Notes: generated by a model not told the origin, from the letters alone. DNA of 64,000 nucleotides from Enterococcus thailandicus (GCF_001886265.1 NZ_JXLE01000011.1:32940-96939), one strand, 5' to 3'. Numbered from the stretch's first letter, positions 36,720-45,579 are shown. Program-made: numbers and translations.

Positions 36720-36735
36720 GGAGGTGGCACAAATC
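36720..36735 (+). promoter_or_regulatory. Ribosome binding site pointing to an AUC start for rsgA
   Basis: GGAGGTGG (36720-36727) overlaps the only canonical candidate start (GTG 36724-36726). The codon at the proper distance, eight bases after GGAGG and in frame, is ATC (36733-36735). Confidence 0.55.
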
Positions 36736-37620
36736 AGAGGACAAATTAGAAAAGCAATCAGTGGTTTTTATTATGTTTATGCCGATGGGGAAACCTACCA
36801 AACACGAGGAAGAGGAAATTTTCGTAATCGAAAAATTAGTCCATTAGTTGGTGACCAAGTCATTTTTGAAAGTGAAAATAAAACAGATGGTTATTTGCTG
36901 GAAATTTTGCCACGAAAAAATCAATTAGTAAGACCGCCGGTGACGAATGTTGATTTAGGTGTAATCGTAACCAGTTTAGTTGAACCAAATTTCTCAGCGA
37001 ATTTACTTGATCGCTTTTTAGTGATGCTTGAGTATGAAATGATTCGACCAATTATTTTTCTAACAAAGACAGATTTAGCACCGAATGATCCCAAAATTAA
37101 AGAGATTAAAGAAACCTACGAAAAAATTGGTTATCCAGTTATAGTACCGAAGCAATCAGGAGATACAGATGAATTAATTCGTTACTTTCCAGAGCAGCTA
37201 ACTGTTTTTATGGGGCAATCGGGGGCAGGCAAGTCGACTTTACTTAATCAAATCTCGCCAGAATTACAGTTAGCAACAGCAGAAATTTCAGATTCTCTTG
37301 GTCGAGGGAAGCATACTACGCGTCATGTTGAATTGATTCCGTTGTATGATGGATTGGTTGCTGATACACCAGGCTTTAGCTCGATTGACTTTCTGACGAT
37401 TGAAGCAACGGAGCTACCAAAACAATTTCCGGAATTTGTTGAGGCGTCTGCACATTGTCGTTTCCGTGAATGTATGCATGCGAAAGAACCAGGGTGTGAG
37501 GTCAAACGCCGAGTAGAAAATGGCGAAATTGCACAAACGCGTTATGATAACTATTTGCAATTTCTACAAGAAGTTGAAAAGCGCAGACCTGTTTATAAAA
37601 AAGAGAGCAAAAGAAAATAG
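36733..37620 (+). CDS. rsgA: Ribosome small subunit-dependent GTPase RsgA
   Basis: About 295 residues. It checks 30S subunit maturation and is stimulated by the ribosome. The N-terminal OB fold (RGQIRKAISGFYYVY, RGRGNFRNRKISPLVGD) is followed by a circularly permuted GTPase: G4 TKTD, G1 GQSGAGKSTLLNQ, G3 DTPGFSS. The C-terminal zinc site has CRFRECMH, then CEVKRRVENG. The start is uncertain. Homologues, as I recall them, begin just before GQI, which would place initiation at ATC 36733; GTG 36724 is the nearest canonical codon but lies in the ribosome site. The next gene, rpe, begins 11 bases after the stop, as in other Firmicutes. Confidence 0.93.
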   Translation: MRGQIRKAISGFYYVYADGETYQTRGRGNFRNRKISPLVGDQVIFESENKTDGYLLEILPRKNQLVRPPVTNVDLGVIVTSLVEPNFSANLLDRFLVMLEYEMIRPIIFLTKTDLAPNDPKIKEIKETYEKIGYPVIVPKQSGDTDELIRYFPEQLTVFMGQSGAGKSTLLNQISPELQLATAEISDSLGRGKHTTRHVELIPLYDGLVADTPGFSSIDFLTIEATELPKQFPEFVEASAHCRFRECMHAKEPGCEVKRRVENGEIAQTRYDNYLQFLQEVEKRRPVYKKESKRK

Positions 37621-37631
37621 GGGGAAATGAA

Positions 37632-38282
37632 ATGAAATTAGCACCATCAATCTTAAGTGCAGACTTTGCCAACTTACAACGTGATATTGAGTTAGTAGAA
37701 AAAGGTGGAGCAGATTACATCCACGTCGATGTTATGGATGGTCAATTTGTACCAAACATTACATTAGGACCAAATGTTGTCCAAGCAATCCGTCCAGTGA
37801 CTAAATTGCCTTTAGATGTTCATTTGATGATCGTAAATCCAGAAAATTATATTACAGATTTCGCAAAAGCTGGTTCCGACATCATTACTGTTCACGCTGA
37901 ATCAACACCACATATTCATCGTGCTGTTCAAATGATTAATGATCTAGGAGTGAAATCTGGTGTGGTAATCAATCCTGGTACACCAGTTTCAGCAATTCAG
38001 CATGTGTTATCTATAGTTGATCAGGTCTTGGTCATGACGGTAAATCCTGGTTTTGGCGGTCAAAGCTTTATTGAAGAAACTGTTGTTAAAATTGCTGAAT
38101 TAGACTTGCTTCGCCAAGAAAATGGCTATCATTACGCAATCGAAGTTGATGGTGGAATCGTTCCGGAAACAGCGAAAATTTGTAAAGAGGCAGGAGCAGA
38201 TGTTTTTGTAGCAGGATCTTACATCTATGCCTCTGAAAATCCAATCCATCAAATTAATCAACTCAAAGAGGCTTTGAGCTAA
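37632..38282 (+). CDS. rpe: Ribulose-phosphate 3-epimerase
   Basis: 216 residues, a TIM-barrel metalloenzyme of the pentose phosphate pathway that interconverts ribulose 5-phosphate and xylulose 5-phosphate. The first signature is KLAPSILSADFANLQ with the metal site DYIHVDVMDGQFVPN (about residues 31-45), then VHLMI, TVNPGFGGQSFI and EVDGGI. It follows rsgA by 11 bases with AGGGGG as ribosome site, and thiN starts one base after its stop, so rsgA-rpe-thiN form one operon. Confidence 0.96.
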   Translation: MKLAPSILSADFANLQRDIELVEKGGADYIHVDVMDGQFVPNITLGPNVVQAIRPVTKLPLDVHLMIVNPENYITDFAKAGSDIITVHAESTPHIHRAVQMINDLGVKSGVVINPGTPVSAIQHVLSIVDQVLVMTVNPGFGGQSFIEETVVKIAELDLLRQENGYHYAIEVDGGIVPETAKICKEAGADVFVAGSYIYASENPIHQINQLKEALS

Positions 38283-38283
38283 A

Positions 38284-38922
38284 ATGAAAATTTTATTAGC
38301 AGCAGGCGGATCACCACAAGAATGGCCAGAGATAACAGGCTCTGAGTATGACTATCATGTTGGTATTGACCGTGGAGCGTTATATTTATTGCAACAAGGA
38401 TTTTCTTTGGAACTAGCTGTGGGTGATTTTGATTCGTTAAATGAGGAAGAACGTACTTATGTTTTCTCACAAGCAGAGCTGGTTATTCAATCGTCAGCAG
38501 AAAAAGACGATACTGACACGCAATTAGCATTAGTGTCTACATTCGAGCGCTATCCCGATGCAGATTATAGCTTAGTAGGTGCGACTGGTGGACGTTTGGA
38601 TCATTTATTATCTAATTTGTGGTTAGGACTGGAGCCAAGGTTTCAGCCATATATTCAGCATTTGACTTTGGCAGATCGTCAAAATAATTTGAGTTATTAC
38701 TTGCCAGGCAGCTACTCAATCAAAAAGATACCAGAAATGAAATACTTGGCTTATTGCTGTTTGACGCCCGTCAGCCATCTGGATATCAAAGAAAGCAAAT
38801 ATGAGTTAGAAAATGCAACTGTTACTCAACCAACTTCGTATGCAAGTAATGAATTTGTTTCTGATACAGCTAAATTTTCATTTGAAACGGGTGTAATAGC
38901 TGTAATTCAAAGCAAAGATTAA
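38284..38922 (+). CDS. thiN: Thiamine diphosphokinase
   Basis: 212 residues. It makes the cofactor thiamine diphosphate from thiamine and ATP. Motifs are VGIDRGALYLLQQG, VGDFDSLNEEE, the acidic EKDDTDTQLAL (about residues 75-85) and VGATGGRLDHLLSNL. The C-terminal beta domain binds thiamine. It is the last gene of the rsgA-rpe-thiN operon. Transketolase, a thiamine-diphosphate enzyme, acts next to Rpe in the pentose phosphate pathway, so the pairing has metabolic sense. No TPP riboswitch is visible upstream. Confidence 0.94.
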   Translation: MKILLAAGGSPQEWPEITGSEYDYHVGIDRGALYLLQQGFSLELAVGDFDSLNEEERTYVFSQAELVIQSSAEKDDTDTQLALVSTFERYPDADYSLVGATGGRLDHLLSNLWLGLEPRFQPYIQHLTLADRQNNLSYYLPGSYSIKKIPEMKYLAYCCLTPVSHLDIKESKYELENATVTQPTSYASNEFVSDTAKFSFETGVIAVIQSKD

Positions 38923-39045
38923 GGAACTTCTTTGGCTAGAATTTCACAAACGTGGACACTTGAATAACTAAAGCAAGCATAGTGAAAAAGATTTGCTAAA
39001 AAAAGATTAAGAGAAGTAACTTGCCTTTTGTTTCAAGGTGTTTAG

Positions 39046-39054
39046 TGCTAAAAT
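39046..39054 (+). promoter_or_regulatory. Extended -10 upstream of mreC
   Basis: TG-C-TAAAAT, with a weak TTGTTT (39028-39033) as possible -35, spacer 15 bases. Confidence 0.45.
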
Positions 39055-39089
39055 TAAAAACAAGAGTCTAATTAATTCGAGGTGTCTTT

Positions 39090-39947
39090 GTGAAGAAGTT
39101 CAATCCCAATAAAAATATTATTATTACGTTGATTATTGTCATTATTGTGGTGACGATTTTAAGTGTAACGGCTGCTCAACGAGCAAATGAAGGAAAAACT
39201 AATATATTTCAATCTGTTGTCAATGACAGTGTTGCTATTATTGACAAAGCTGTTTTCGCACCAGCAAGATGGGTCGGAAATGGTGTGAATTCTGTGCATA
39301 ATTTATTTTCTACTTATTCTGAGAATGAGCGACTAAAAGAGCGTTTAGATAGTTATGATGAAGTAGCACAGCAAAATAAAAATTATCAAAAAGAAATTGA
39401 GTCATTGAAGAAAGAACTTGATTTGAATCAAACATTAACCAGTTATGAGAAAGTCACTGCCAACGTTATTACTCGCTCACCTGATAGTTGGCAAGACATG
39501 TTGACTGTTGATAAAGGTTCAAGAGATGGTATCGAACCAAACATGGCTGTTATGTCACAAAAAGGTTTAGTTGGACGTATAGTTGAGGTAAATGCAGCTT
39601 CTTCCAAAGTTGAGTTATTAACTTCAGCTAATGAAAGTTCAGATCATTTTCCGGTAAAAATTAATTCTGCCAACGGGAATGCTTTTGGGTTGCTCAAAGG
39701 ATATGATGAAGCAAACCAAGCGTTGGTTGCAACACAATTGACTGGTGATACAGACATCAAGGAAGGCGATGTTGTACAGACATCTGGTTTAGGAGGTAAT
39801 TCACCTGCTAACTTGTCAATCGGGACAGTTACAAAAGTTAAACCTGACAGTAATGGTTTAGATCGAGAAGTTTATATCAAACCTTATGCACAGATGTATG
39901 ACTTATCAGTTGTCACAATCATCCAACGCTTAGTGGAGGATGAGTAG
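39090..39947 (+). CDS. mreC: Rod shape-determining protein MreC
   Basis: 285 residues. One N-terminal transmembrane helix (about residues 9-29, IIITLIIVIIVVTILSV), a coiled coil (about 68-108, ENERLKERLDSYDEVAQQNK), then the paired beta domains with RSPDSWQDMLTVDKG and QTSGLGGNSPANLSIGTV. In ovococci MreC and MreD guide peripheral peptidoglycan synthesis; no mreB is present here, as expected for cocci. GTG 39090 has GAGGTG upstream. mreD starts three bases after its stop. Confidence 0.94.
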   Translation: MKKFNPNKNIIITLIIVIIVVTILSVTAAQRANEGKTNIFQSVVNDSVAIIDKAVFAPARWVGNGVNSVHNLFSTYSENERLKERLDSYDEVAQQNKNYQKEIESLKKELDLNQTLTSYEKVTANVITRSPDSWQDMLTVDKGSRDGIEPNMAVMSQKGLVGRIVEVNAASSKVELLTSANESSDHFPVKINSANGNAFGLLKGYDEANQALVATQLTGDTDIKEGDVVQTSGLGGNSPANLSIGTVTKVKPDSNGLDREVYIKPYAQMYDLSVVTIIQRLVEDE

Positions 39948-39950
39948 CTT

Positions 39951-40460
39951 ATGCTGAAAAAAGAAACGATGAAGTATTACCTACCTGTTATCCTGTTCTT
40001 TCTTATGCTTTTGGATGGGCAGGTAACTAGAGTTTTAGGTGAGTGGACAAAAGGTGTCTACATGGCAAATGCGCATTTTTTGATTCTGGCATTACTATTT
40101 TGTAGCCTAAGCTTCTCAAAAAGATATCTGTTAATTACGACAATCGTCTTAGGTGCCATTTTTGATATGTATTATATTGGTGTAATTGGTATTTATGCGG
40201 TAGCACTTCCCTTAATTGTTTTTATCATGTACTCAATGAGTCAAATTATTCATACAAATATATTTACCGAATTTTTTAGTATGATTATTTTTGTGACTGG
40301 ATATGAACTATTTACGTTAATTATTCAGCTGATTTTTAAACTTGCGATAGTGAATAAGAATTATTTTATTACCCAGTTTTTAGGCCCAACATTGCTGTTG
40401 AACATGATTATTTTTGCTATTTTTGTATTTCCATTTAAGAAATTATTCAGTGATGAATAA
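39951..40460 (+). CDS. mreD: Rod shape-determining protein MreD
   Basis: 169 residues with five to six hydrophobic segments (for example LPVILFFLMLLDGQ and FLILALLFCSLSF), typical of the small membrane protein MreD, which pairs with MreC in the elongation complex. The conserved GAIFDMYYIGVIGIYA region is present. It begins directly after mreC and is followed by sagA, as mreCD-pcsB is arranged in streptococci. Confidence 0.92.
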   Translation: MLKKETMKYYLPVILFFLMLLDGQVTRVLGEWTKGVYMANAHFLILALLFCSLSFSKRYLLITTIVLGAIFDMYYIGVIGIYAVALPLIVFIMYSMSQIIHTNIFTEFFSMIIFVTGYELFTLIIQLIFKLAIVNKNYFITQFLGPTLLLNMIIFAIFVFPFKKLFSDE

Positions 40461-40529
40461 TTTCTTTTTTTGTTTCTATTTCCTTTTCTAACAATTTTGT
40501 CATTTTATAAATGTATTTTGAAATATTTT

Positions 40530-40573
40530 TGTAACATAACTATTATATCGCTGACATACAGCTATGGTACAAT
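40530..40573 (+). promoter_or_regulatory. Candidate WalR box and extended -10 upstream of sagA
   Basis: TGTAAC-ATAAC-TATTAT (40530-40546) matches the WalR repeat TGTWAH-N5-TGTWAH at 11 of 12 defined positions. TG-G-TACAAT (extended -10; TACAAT 40568-40573) follows without a good -35, placing the repeat where an activator would sit. Confidence 0.5.
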
Positions 40574-40644
40574 TTTCTTATCGTTAAGAAAGACTTAAAT
40601 ATTTTTAGATATTTATTAAATTAAGCCAGTCGGAGGAATGAAGA

Positions 40645-42183
40645 GTGAAAAAGAGTTTATTATCAGCAGTAATGGTTTGTTCAATGACTTTAACTGCCGT
40701 AGCATCACCGATCGCTGCCGCGGCAGATGATTTCGATTCACAGATCCAACAACAAGATAAGAAAATTGCAGACCTACAAAACCAACAATTAGATGCACAA
40801 TCACAAATTGATGCTTTGGAAAGTCAAGTTACTGATATTAACACACAAGCTCAAGATTTATTATCAAAACAAGAAACTTTACGTAATGAATCTGCACAAT
40901 TAGAAAAAGAAATTGCAGATTTACAAGAACGTATTGAAAAACGCCAAGATACAATTCAAAATCAAGCGCGTGAAGCACAAGTGAAAAATACAAGTTCAAA
41001 TTACATTGATGCTGTAATGGATGCAGACTCATTTGCAGATGCTGTTGGTCGTATTCATGCGATGACAACAATCGTTAAAGCAAACAATGAATTAATTGAA
41101 CAACAAAAAGAAGATAAAAAAGCTGTTGAAGACAAACAAGCTGAAAACAAACAAAAACAACAAGAACTTGCTGAAAACCAAGCAGCTTTAGAAGCTCAAA
41201 AAGGTGATCTTTTATCTGCACAAGCTGACTTAAACGTAATGAAAACTTCATTAGCTGCTGAACAAGCAACTGCTGAAGATAAGAAAGCAGATTTAAATCG
41301 CCAAAAAGCAGAAGCAGAAGCTGAACAAGCTCGTATTCGCGAACAAGAACGTTTAGCAGAACAAGCACGTCAACAAGCTGCTCAAGAAAAAGCTGAAAAA
41401 GAAGCACGTGAACAAGCAGAAGCTCAAGCTGCTGCACAAACAGCAGTTTCTGAATCTACAGCTACTGAATCAACTGTAGTATCTGAATCTTCAGCAACAG
41501 CAACATCTGATTCTTCAGTAGTAGAAGAATCAACAACGCCTGAATCTTCAGCAACAGAAGAGTCAACAACACCTGAAACTTCAACACCTGAAGAATCAAC
41601 TGTACCTGAAACTTCAACACCTGAAGAGTCTACAGTACCTGAAACTTCAGCACCTGAAGAATCAACAACACCGGAAGCTCCTGTAACAGAAGATTCTTCT
41701 TCAGAAGCTCCTGTAGTTCAAGAACCAACAACACCAAGTACTGGTAATGGAAACTCAAATACTGGTAACGATGGTTCAACTACACCATCTAAACCTGTTA
41801 CACCTCCATCAACTGGTGGTTCATCATCTGTTAATGGTTCAGCTATCGTAGCAGAAGCTTACAAATATATTGGTACACCATATGTTTGGGGTGGAAAAAC
41901 TCCATCAGGATTTGACTGCTCAGGTTTCACACGCTATGTATACTTACAAGTAACTGGTCGTGACATCGGTGGCTATACTGTTCCTCAAGAACAAGCTGGA
42001 ACAAAAATTTCAGTTTCTCAAGCTAAAGCAGGAGACCTATTATTCTGGGGTTCAGCTGGTGGAACTTACCACGTAGCAATTGCTTTAGGTGGCGGACAAT
42101 ACATCCATGCACCTCAACCAGGTGAAAGTGTAAAAGTTGGCTCAGTTCAATGGTTTGCACCTGACTTTGCAGTTAGCATGTAA
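40645..42183 (+). CDS. sagA: SagA-like NlpC/P60 peptidoglycan hydrolase
   Basis: 512 residues, secreted. The signal peptide runs to about residue 27 (VMVCSMTLTAVASPIAAAA). A long coiled-coil domain follows (about 30-250; DFDSQIQQQDKKIADLQNQQ and later KAEAEAEQARIREQERLAEQ), resembling PcsB. A low-complexity Ser/Thr/Pro/Glu region (about 270-395) carries a repeated PETSTPEESTV unit. The C-terminal NlpC/P60 endopeptidase (about 398-512) has the catalytic FDCSGFTRYVY Cys and the His of YHVAIALGGG. It closely resembles E. faecium SagA, which cuts cross-linked muropeptides and supports daughter-cell separation. GTG 40645 is eight bases after GGAGG. A WalR-like repeat lies upstream. Confidence 0.95.
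   Translation: MKKSLLSAVMVCSMTLTAVASPIAAAADDFDSQIQQQDKKIADLQNQQLDAQSQIDALESQVTDINTQAQDLLSKQETLRNESAQLEKEIADLQERIEKRQDTIQNQAREAQVKNTSSNYIDAVMDADSFADAVGRIHAMTTIVKANNELIEQQKEDKKAVEDKQAENKQKQQELAENQAALEAQKGDLLSAQADLNVMKTSLAAEQATAEDKKADLNRQKAEAEAEQARIREQERLAEQARQQAAQEKAEKEAREQAEAQAAAQTAVSESTATESTVVSESSATATSDSSVVEESTTPESSATEESTTPETSTPEESTVPETSTPEESTVPETSAPEESTTPEAPVTEDSSSEAPVVQEPTTPSTGNGNSNTGNDGSTTPSKPVTPPSTGGSSSVNGSAIVAEAYKYIGTPYVWGGKTPSGFDCSGFTRYVYLQVTGRDIGGYTVPQEQAGTKISVSQAKAGDLLFWGSAGGTYHVAIALGGGQYIHAPQPGESVKVGSVQWFAPDFAVSM
41572..41670 (+). repeat. Three 33-bp tandem repeats inside sagA
   Basis: Units at 41572-41604, 41605-41637 and 41638-41670 encode PETSTPEESTV, PETSTPEESTV and PETSAPEESTT. 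They form part of the linker between the coiled coil and the catalytic domain, and are prone to length change. Confidence 0.9.
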
Positions 42184-42199
42184 TTTTAATTGAAAAAAT

Positions 42200-42239
42200 A
42201 AAAGAGTTGGGCATCAGCCTAACTCTTTTCTGTTTTTTT
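42200..42239 (+). terminator. Intrinsic terminator after sagA
   Basis: AAAGAGTTGGGC (42201-42212) pairs with GCCTAACTCTTT (42217-42228) with one G-U pair; the T run starts after CTG. Confidence 0.85.
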
Positions 42240-42245
42240 ACTTAA

Positions 42246-42296
42246 ATAAAAAGCCTGAACAACTTTTTGGATTGAAAAGTCGTTCAGGTTTTTTGT
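42246..42296. terminator. Terminator of pepF (also active on the plus strand)
   Basis: CCTGAACAACTTTT (42254-42267) pairs with AAAAGTCGTTCAGG (42275-42288) with one mismatch, flanked by T and A runs on both sides. Confidence 0.87.
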
Positions 42297-42306
42297 GTTA
42301 AAAGAA

Positions 42307-44109
42307 TTATTGAACAAATTCTTCCGTTAATTCCATGAATTGTTGAATATCATCTAAAACCATGTCAATTCCGGCTTGCCAGAAATCTGGTTTTGTTAGA
42401 TCAACACCAAGATGTTTTTCAGCTAGCTCTTCTGTAGTCATTGAAGCTGTATCTCTTAGTAAATCAATGTATTCTTGTTCAAAATTTGTGCCTTTTTGAT
42501 TAGCATAAGCATAAATTCCCATACTGAATAGATAGCCAAATGTATACGGAAAATTATAAAATGGTACATCATCAATAAAGAAATGTAATTTTGCTGACCA
42601 GAAATATGGATGGTAACTAGCCAAGGCATCTTGATAACCTTCTTTTTGCGCGTCAATCATCATCGAAGTTATTTCTTCTTCAGAAACTAATCCTTTTTGA
42701 CGAGCAGTATAAAAACTGTTTTCAAAAATAAAACGTGAATGAATGTTCATGAACATGGCCAGCGCATTTTGTAATTTAGTATCTAGTAAATTGATTTGCT
42801 CTTCTTTGGATTTTGCAGCTTTTAGGGTAGCATCCGCTACAATCAGTTCTGCAAAAGTACTAGCAGTTTCTGCTACATTCATAGCATATTCACGGTTTAA
42901 TGAAGGAAGATCCCACATTGTACTACTGTGAAAGGCATGACCAAGTTCATGTGCTAAGGTAGCAACCTCATTTACAGAATTGCTATAAGTCATGAAAATT
43001 CTTGATTCTTTTGTTTCAGGTAATTCAGTACAGTAACCACCTGGGCGTTTTCCTGGACGATCTTCCGCTTCAATCCAACTTTTTTCAAATGCTGATCGAG
43101 CAAAGTCAGCCATTTTAGGACTGAATTTTTTAAAGTTTTCGACGATAAACGCCGCAGCTTCATCAAAGGTAAATGTTTTTTCTTCTAGGTCGCCTAAAAT
43201 GATTGGTGCATCTTGATCTTGCCATTCCATTTTTTCTTTGCCAAAAAGATTTGCTTTTCGGGTCAAATAGTCTGCTAAAGGTTGTTTGTTTTTCTCAATC
43301 GTTGACCACATAACATCAAGAGTTTCTTTTTTCAAGCGATTGTATTCTAACGGTTTTTGCAGATAATCAGTAATGCCGTGAAGCTTATAAGTAGAGAGAC
43401 GGAAACCATCTAAATGATTTAGTGTATCGCCAAATAGGGGTGCTTTTTCTTTCCATGCTGTTTCCCAAGCAACAAATAATGTTTTACGAATTTCTTGATC
43501 AGGATCACTCATCATTTTATTGAATGCTTGTCCAGCGGAAAGTTCAACTGTTTCACCGTTTTGAGTAAAAGGAATCTTGATGCTGGCAACGATGGTATCG
43601 TAGTGACTACTCCAAGCGTTTAGCCCATCAAGTGATAAAGTATTGATAATATTTTCTTCGGATTCTGATAATAATTGCGCACCATCACGACGAAGTTCAT
43701 TTAAACGAAACGCAAGTAGTTGAAAATTAGAATTTGTGATTAGTGTTTGCCAGTGTTCTTCATTTATTTTTGCAAATTTTGTCGAAAGGACAGTTTCTGC
43801 TGACTGTAGTCGAGGAAGAAGTGCATAAAGTTTTCCAGATAAAATTTTCGCTTGTGAATCGTTTACATTTGCAGATAATAGTGCAGTGATGTAGCTGTCA
43901 CATTGAGTGAATCCATCAGAAATTTTTGCTTGTAATTGTAAAATGGTTTGTAGTTGTTCAAAGTCTTCTGGTGTGAATTCCCAATTCCCAACTAATTGAT
44001 AATAGTTTTCCATCTGTGATTCAAGCTCAGTCATACGCTCATTTAAGGCTAAAGAATTGCTTCCCCCAGAAAAAATGGAGTCAAGATCCCAGTTTAATGA
44101 ATAGTTCAT
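42307..44109 (-). CDS. pepF: M3 family oligoendopeptidase (PepF-like)
   Basis: 600 residues. A zinc metallopeptidase that cleaves medium-length peptides in the cytosol. The M3 motif HELGHAFHSS (HExxH, about residues 390-399) is clear. The usual downstream MNVAETASTFAEL supplies the third ligand, and PGKRPGGYC and FMTYSNSVNEVATLA are also conserved. No signal peptide. Length matches PepF/YjbG-type enzymes. It is monocistronic on the minus strand and convergent with sagA. Substrate preference cannot be read from sequence. Confidence 0.93.
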   Translation of the reverse strand: MNYSLNWDLDSIFSGGSNSLALNERMTELESQMENYYQLVGNWEFTPEDFEQLQTILQLQAKISDGFTQCDSYITALLSANVNDSQAKILSGKLYALLPRLQSAETVLSTKFAKINEEHWQTLITNSNFQLLAFRLNELRRDGAQLLSESEENIINTLSLDGLNAWSSHYDTIVASIKIPFTQNGETVELSAGQAFNKMMSDPDQEIRKTLFVAWETAWKEKAPLFGDTLNHLDGFRLSTYKLHGITDYLQKPLEYNRLKKETLDVMWSTIEKNKQPLADYLTRKANLFGKEKMEWQDQDAPIILGDLEEKTFTFDEAAAFIVENFKKFSPKMADFARSAFEKSWIEAEDRPGKRPGGYCTELPETKESRIFMTYSNSVNEVATLAHELGHAFHSSTMWDLPSLNREYAMNVAETASTFAELIVADATLKAAKSKEEQINLLDTKLQNALAMFMNIHSRFIFENSFYTARQKGLVSEEEITSMMIDAQKEGYQDALASYHPYFWSAKLHFFIDDVPFYNFPYTFGYLFSMGIYAYANQKGTNFEQEYIDLLRDTASMTTEELAEKHLGVDLTKPDFWQAGIDMVLDDIQQFMELTEEFVQ

Positions 44110-44228
44110 AAAAAATCTCCCTTCAATTTTTTGTTCAACATTTAGTATAGCATTATCTAGTAGAAGAAGTCTTTTTTTAGATTGTCGTTTCCGAAAAAAA
44201 AAGCTAAGATAAGTAGGAGAGGTGACTT

Positions 44229-44735
44229 ATGAATTCAATCCAAAAACAAATGAAAAATGGAAACTTTTATTTGGTCATTGCTTTGCTGATTGTAGCTGTA
44301 TTATTTTATAGTTCATCGCAAACGTATGTAGAGCAGTCACAAGTTTCCAGATTAGAAGGCTGGCTTTCTTCACAGCCATTTAAAGAAACATTCGCAACGA
44401 TTCGCTTTGATTATGGCGGAAGCGAAGTGAGTATTGAGCATTTAGGCTATTTCAAATTTGTAGAGTTTTTTATCCGAAAAGCAGCTCATTTTGGAACATA
44501 TTTTATTCTAGGGGGTAGTTTGTTCTTAGGTGTGTTTCCTAAGCTAAAAATTTGGTGGTTAACAGGAATTTTAGCATGGTTATCGGCGACAGGATATGCT
44601 GGTCTAGATGAGTTTCATCAAATGATGACCGGTGGTAGATCGCCAATGTTTCAAGATGTGATGCTTGACTCAATGGGTGCATTGACGGCTGTTTTATTGT
44701 GTATTTTGGTGAAAGGCTGGAAAAAGAAATTATAA
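44229..44735 (+). CDS. VanZ family membrane protein
   Basis: 168 residues with four hydrophobic segments (LVIALLIVAVLFYSS, FGTYFILGGSLFLGVF, LTGILAWLSATGYAGL, LTAVLLCILV). The VanZ-like core RKAAHFGTYFILG and DEFHQMMTGGRSPMFQDVMLDSMG is clear. VanZ itself gives low-level teicoplanin resistance in vancomycin-resistance clusters, but most chromosomal family members, like this one, are not near van genes and have no known role. GAGGTGA before ATG 44229 is the ribosome site. yebC follows 68 bases later, with its own promoter. Confidence 0.9.
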   Translation: MNSIQKQMKNGNFYLVIALLIVAVLFYSSSQTYVEQSQVSRLEGWLSSQPFKETFATIRFDYGGSEVSIEHLGYFKFVEFFIRKAAHFGTYFILGGSLFLGVFPKLKIWWLTGILAWLSATGYAGLDEFHQMMTGGRSPMFQDVMLDSMGALTAVLLCILVKGWKKKL

Positions 44736-44745
44736 ATTTGGAAGA

Positions 44746-44773
44746 TTGCTTTTTTTGTCAGAGGGTCTAAAAT
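44746..44773 (+). promoter_or_regulatory. yebC promoter
   Basis: TTGCTT (44746-44751), a 16-base spacer and TAAAAT (44768-44773). Confidence 0.5.
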
Positions 44774-44803
44774 GATTCGTGTGAACATAAAGGAGGAGTA
44801 GAA

Positions 44804-45529
44804 ATGTCAGGACACAGTAAATGGCACAATATTCAAGGAAGAAAAAATGCCCAAGATGCAAAACGTGGTAAAATTTTTCAAAAACTTTCACGAGAAATCT
44901 ATATGGCAGCAAAATCAGGTGGGCCTGATCCTACAATGAATCCTGCACTACGTTTAGTGGTAGACAAAGCAAAAGCGGCTAATATGCCAAATGATAATGT
45001 AGAACGTGCCATCAAAAAAGCGACAACTGCGGCAGATGAAGCAAATTATGATGAAATTACGTACGAAGGGTACGGTCCAGGTGGCGTAGCGATCTTGGTA
45101 CATGCGTTGACGGATAATCGAAATCGAACAGCAACCAATGTTCGCGTAGCTTTTACACGTAATGGAGGATCTTTGGGAGAAACGGGGTCCGTTAATTATT
45201 TGTTTGATCGTAAGGGCTATTTGGTCATTCAACGTGAAGGATTAGCAGTAGATGAGGAGACAATGTTTGAAGATGTGCTGGAAGCTGGAGCAGAAGATCT
45301 GCAAACTTCAGCTGAAGTATTTGAAATCTACACAGCACCTGAAGATTTTGTAGCTGTTCGTGATCAATTAGAAAAAGATGGATTTACTTTTGTCCAGGCT
45401 GAATTGACAATGTTTCCCCAAATGATGATTTCATTAACAGATGAGCAACGCGAACAATTAGATAAACTAGTCGATAAATTGGAAGACGACGATGATGTCT
45501 CAGAGGTCTTTACTTCTGCTGAAATGTAA
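44804..45529 (+). CDS. yebC: YebC/PmpR/TACO1 family protein
   Basis: 241 residues, full length. The N-terminus [21 protein letters not shown] is diagnostic. [32 protein letters not shown] and [23 protein letters not shown] follow. The family was described as transcription regulators, but more recent work links YebC and its mitochondrial relative TACO1 to translation, easing ribosome stalling at proline-rich stretches. AAGGAGG lies eight bases before ATG 44804. It shares a terminator with the convergent L,D-transpeptidase gene. Confidence 0.96.
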   Translation: MSGHSKWHNIQGRKNAQDAKRGKIFQKLSREIYMAAKSGGPDPTMNPALRLVVDKAKAANMPNDNVERAIKKATTAADEANYDEITYEGYGPGGVAILVHALTDNRNRTATNVRVAFTRNGGSLGETGSVNYLFDRKGYLVIQREGLAVDEETMFEDVLEAGAEDLQTSAEVFEIYTAPEDFVAVRDQLEKDGFTFVQAELTMFPQMMISLTDEQREQLDKLVDKLEDDDDVSEVFTSAEM

Positions 45530-45533
45530 AAAT

Positions 45534-45575
45534 AAAAAGGAGTCAACGAACAATTTGTTCGTTGACTCCTTTTTG
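45534..45575. terminator. Bidirectional terminator between yebC and ldt
   Basis: AAAAAGGAGTCAACGAACAA and TTGTTCGTTGACTCCTTTTT are fully complementary around a very short loop. Confidence 0.95.
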
Positions 45576-45579
45576 AGTA

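Noticed and set aside
42743..42931. Opposite-strand reading frames within pepF, ldt, ftsH and other genes
   Set aside because: They lie wholly inside well-identified genes, lack ribosome sites and have shadow-frame composition.
44229..44735. Glycopeptide resistance gene (VanZ)
   Set aside because: It is only a VanZ-family membrane protein in a housekeeping setting, with no van genes nearby.
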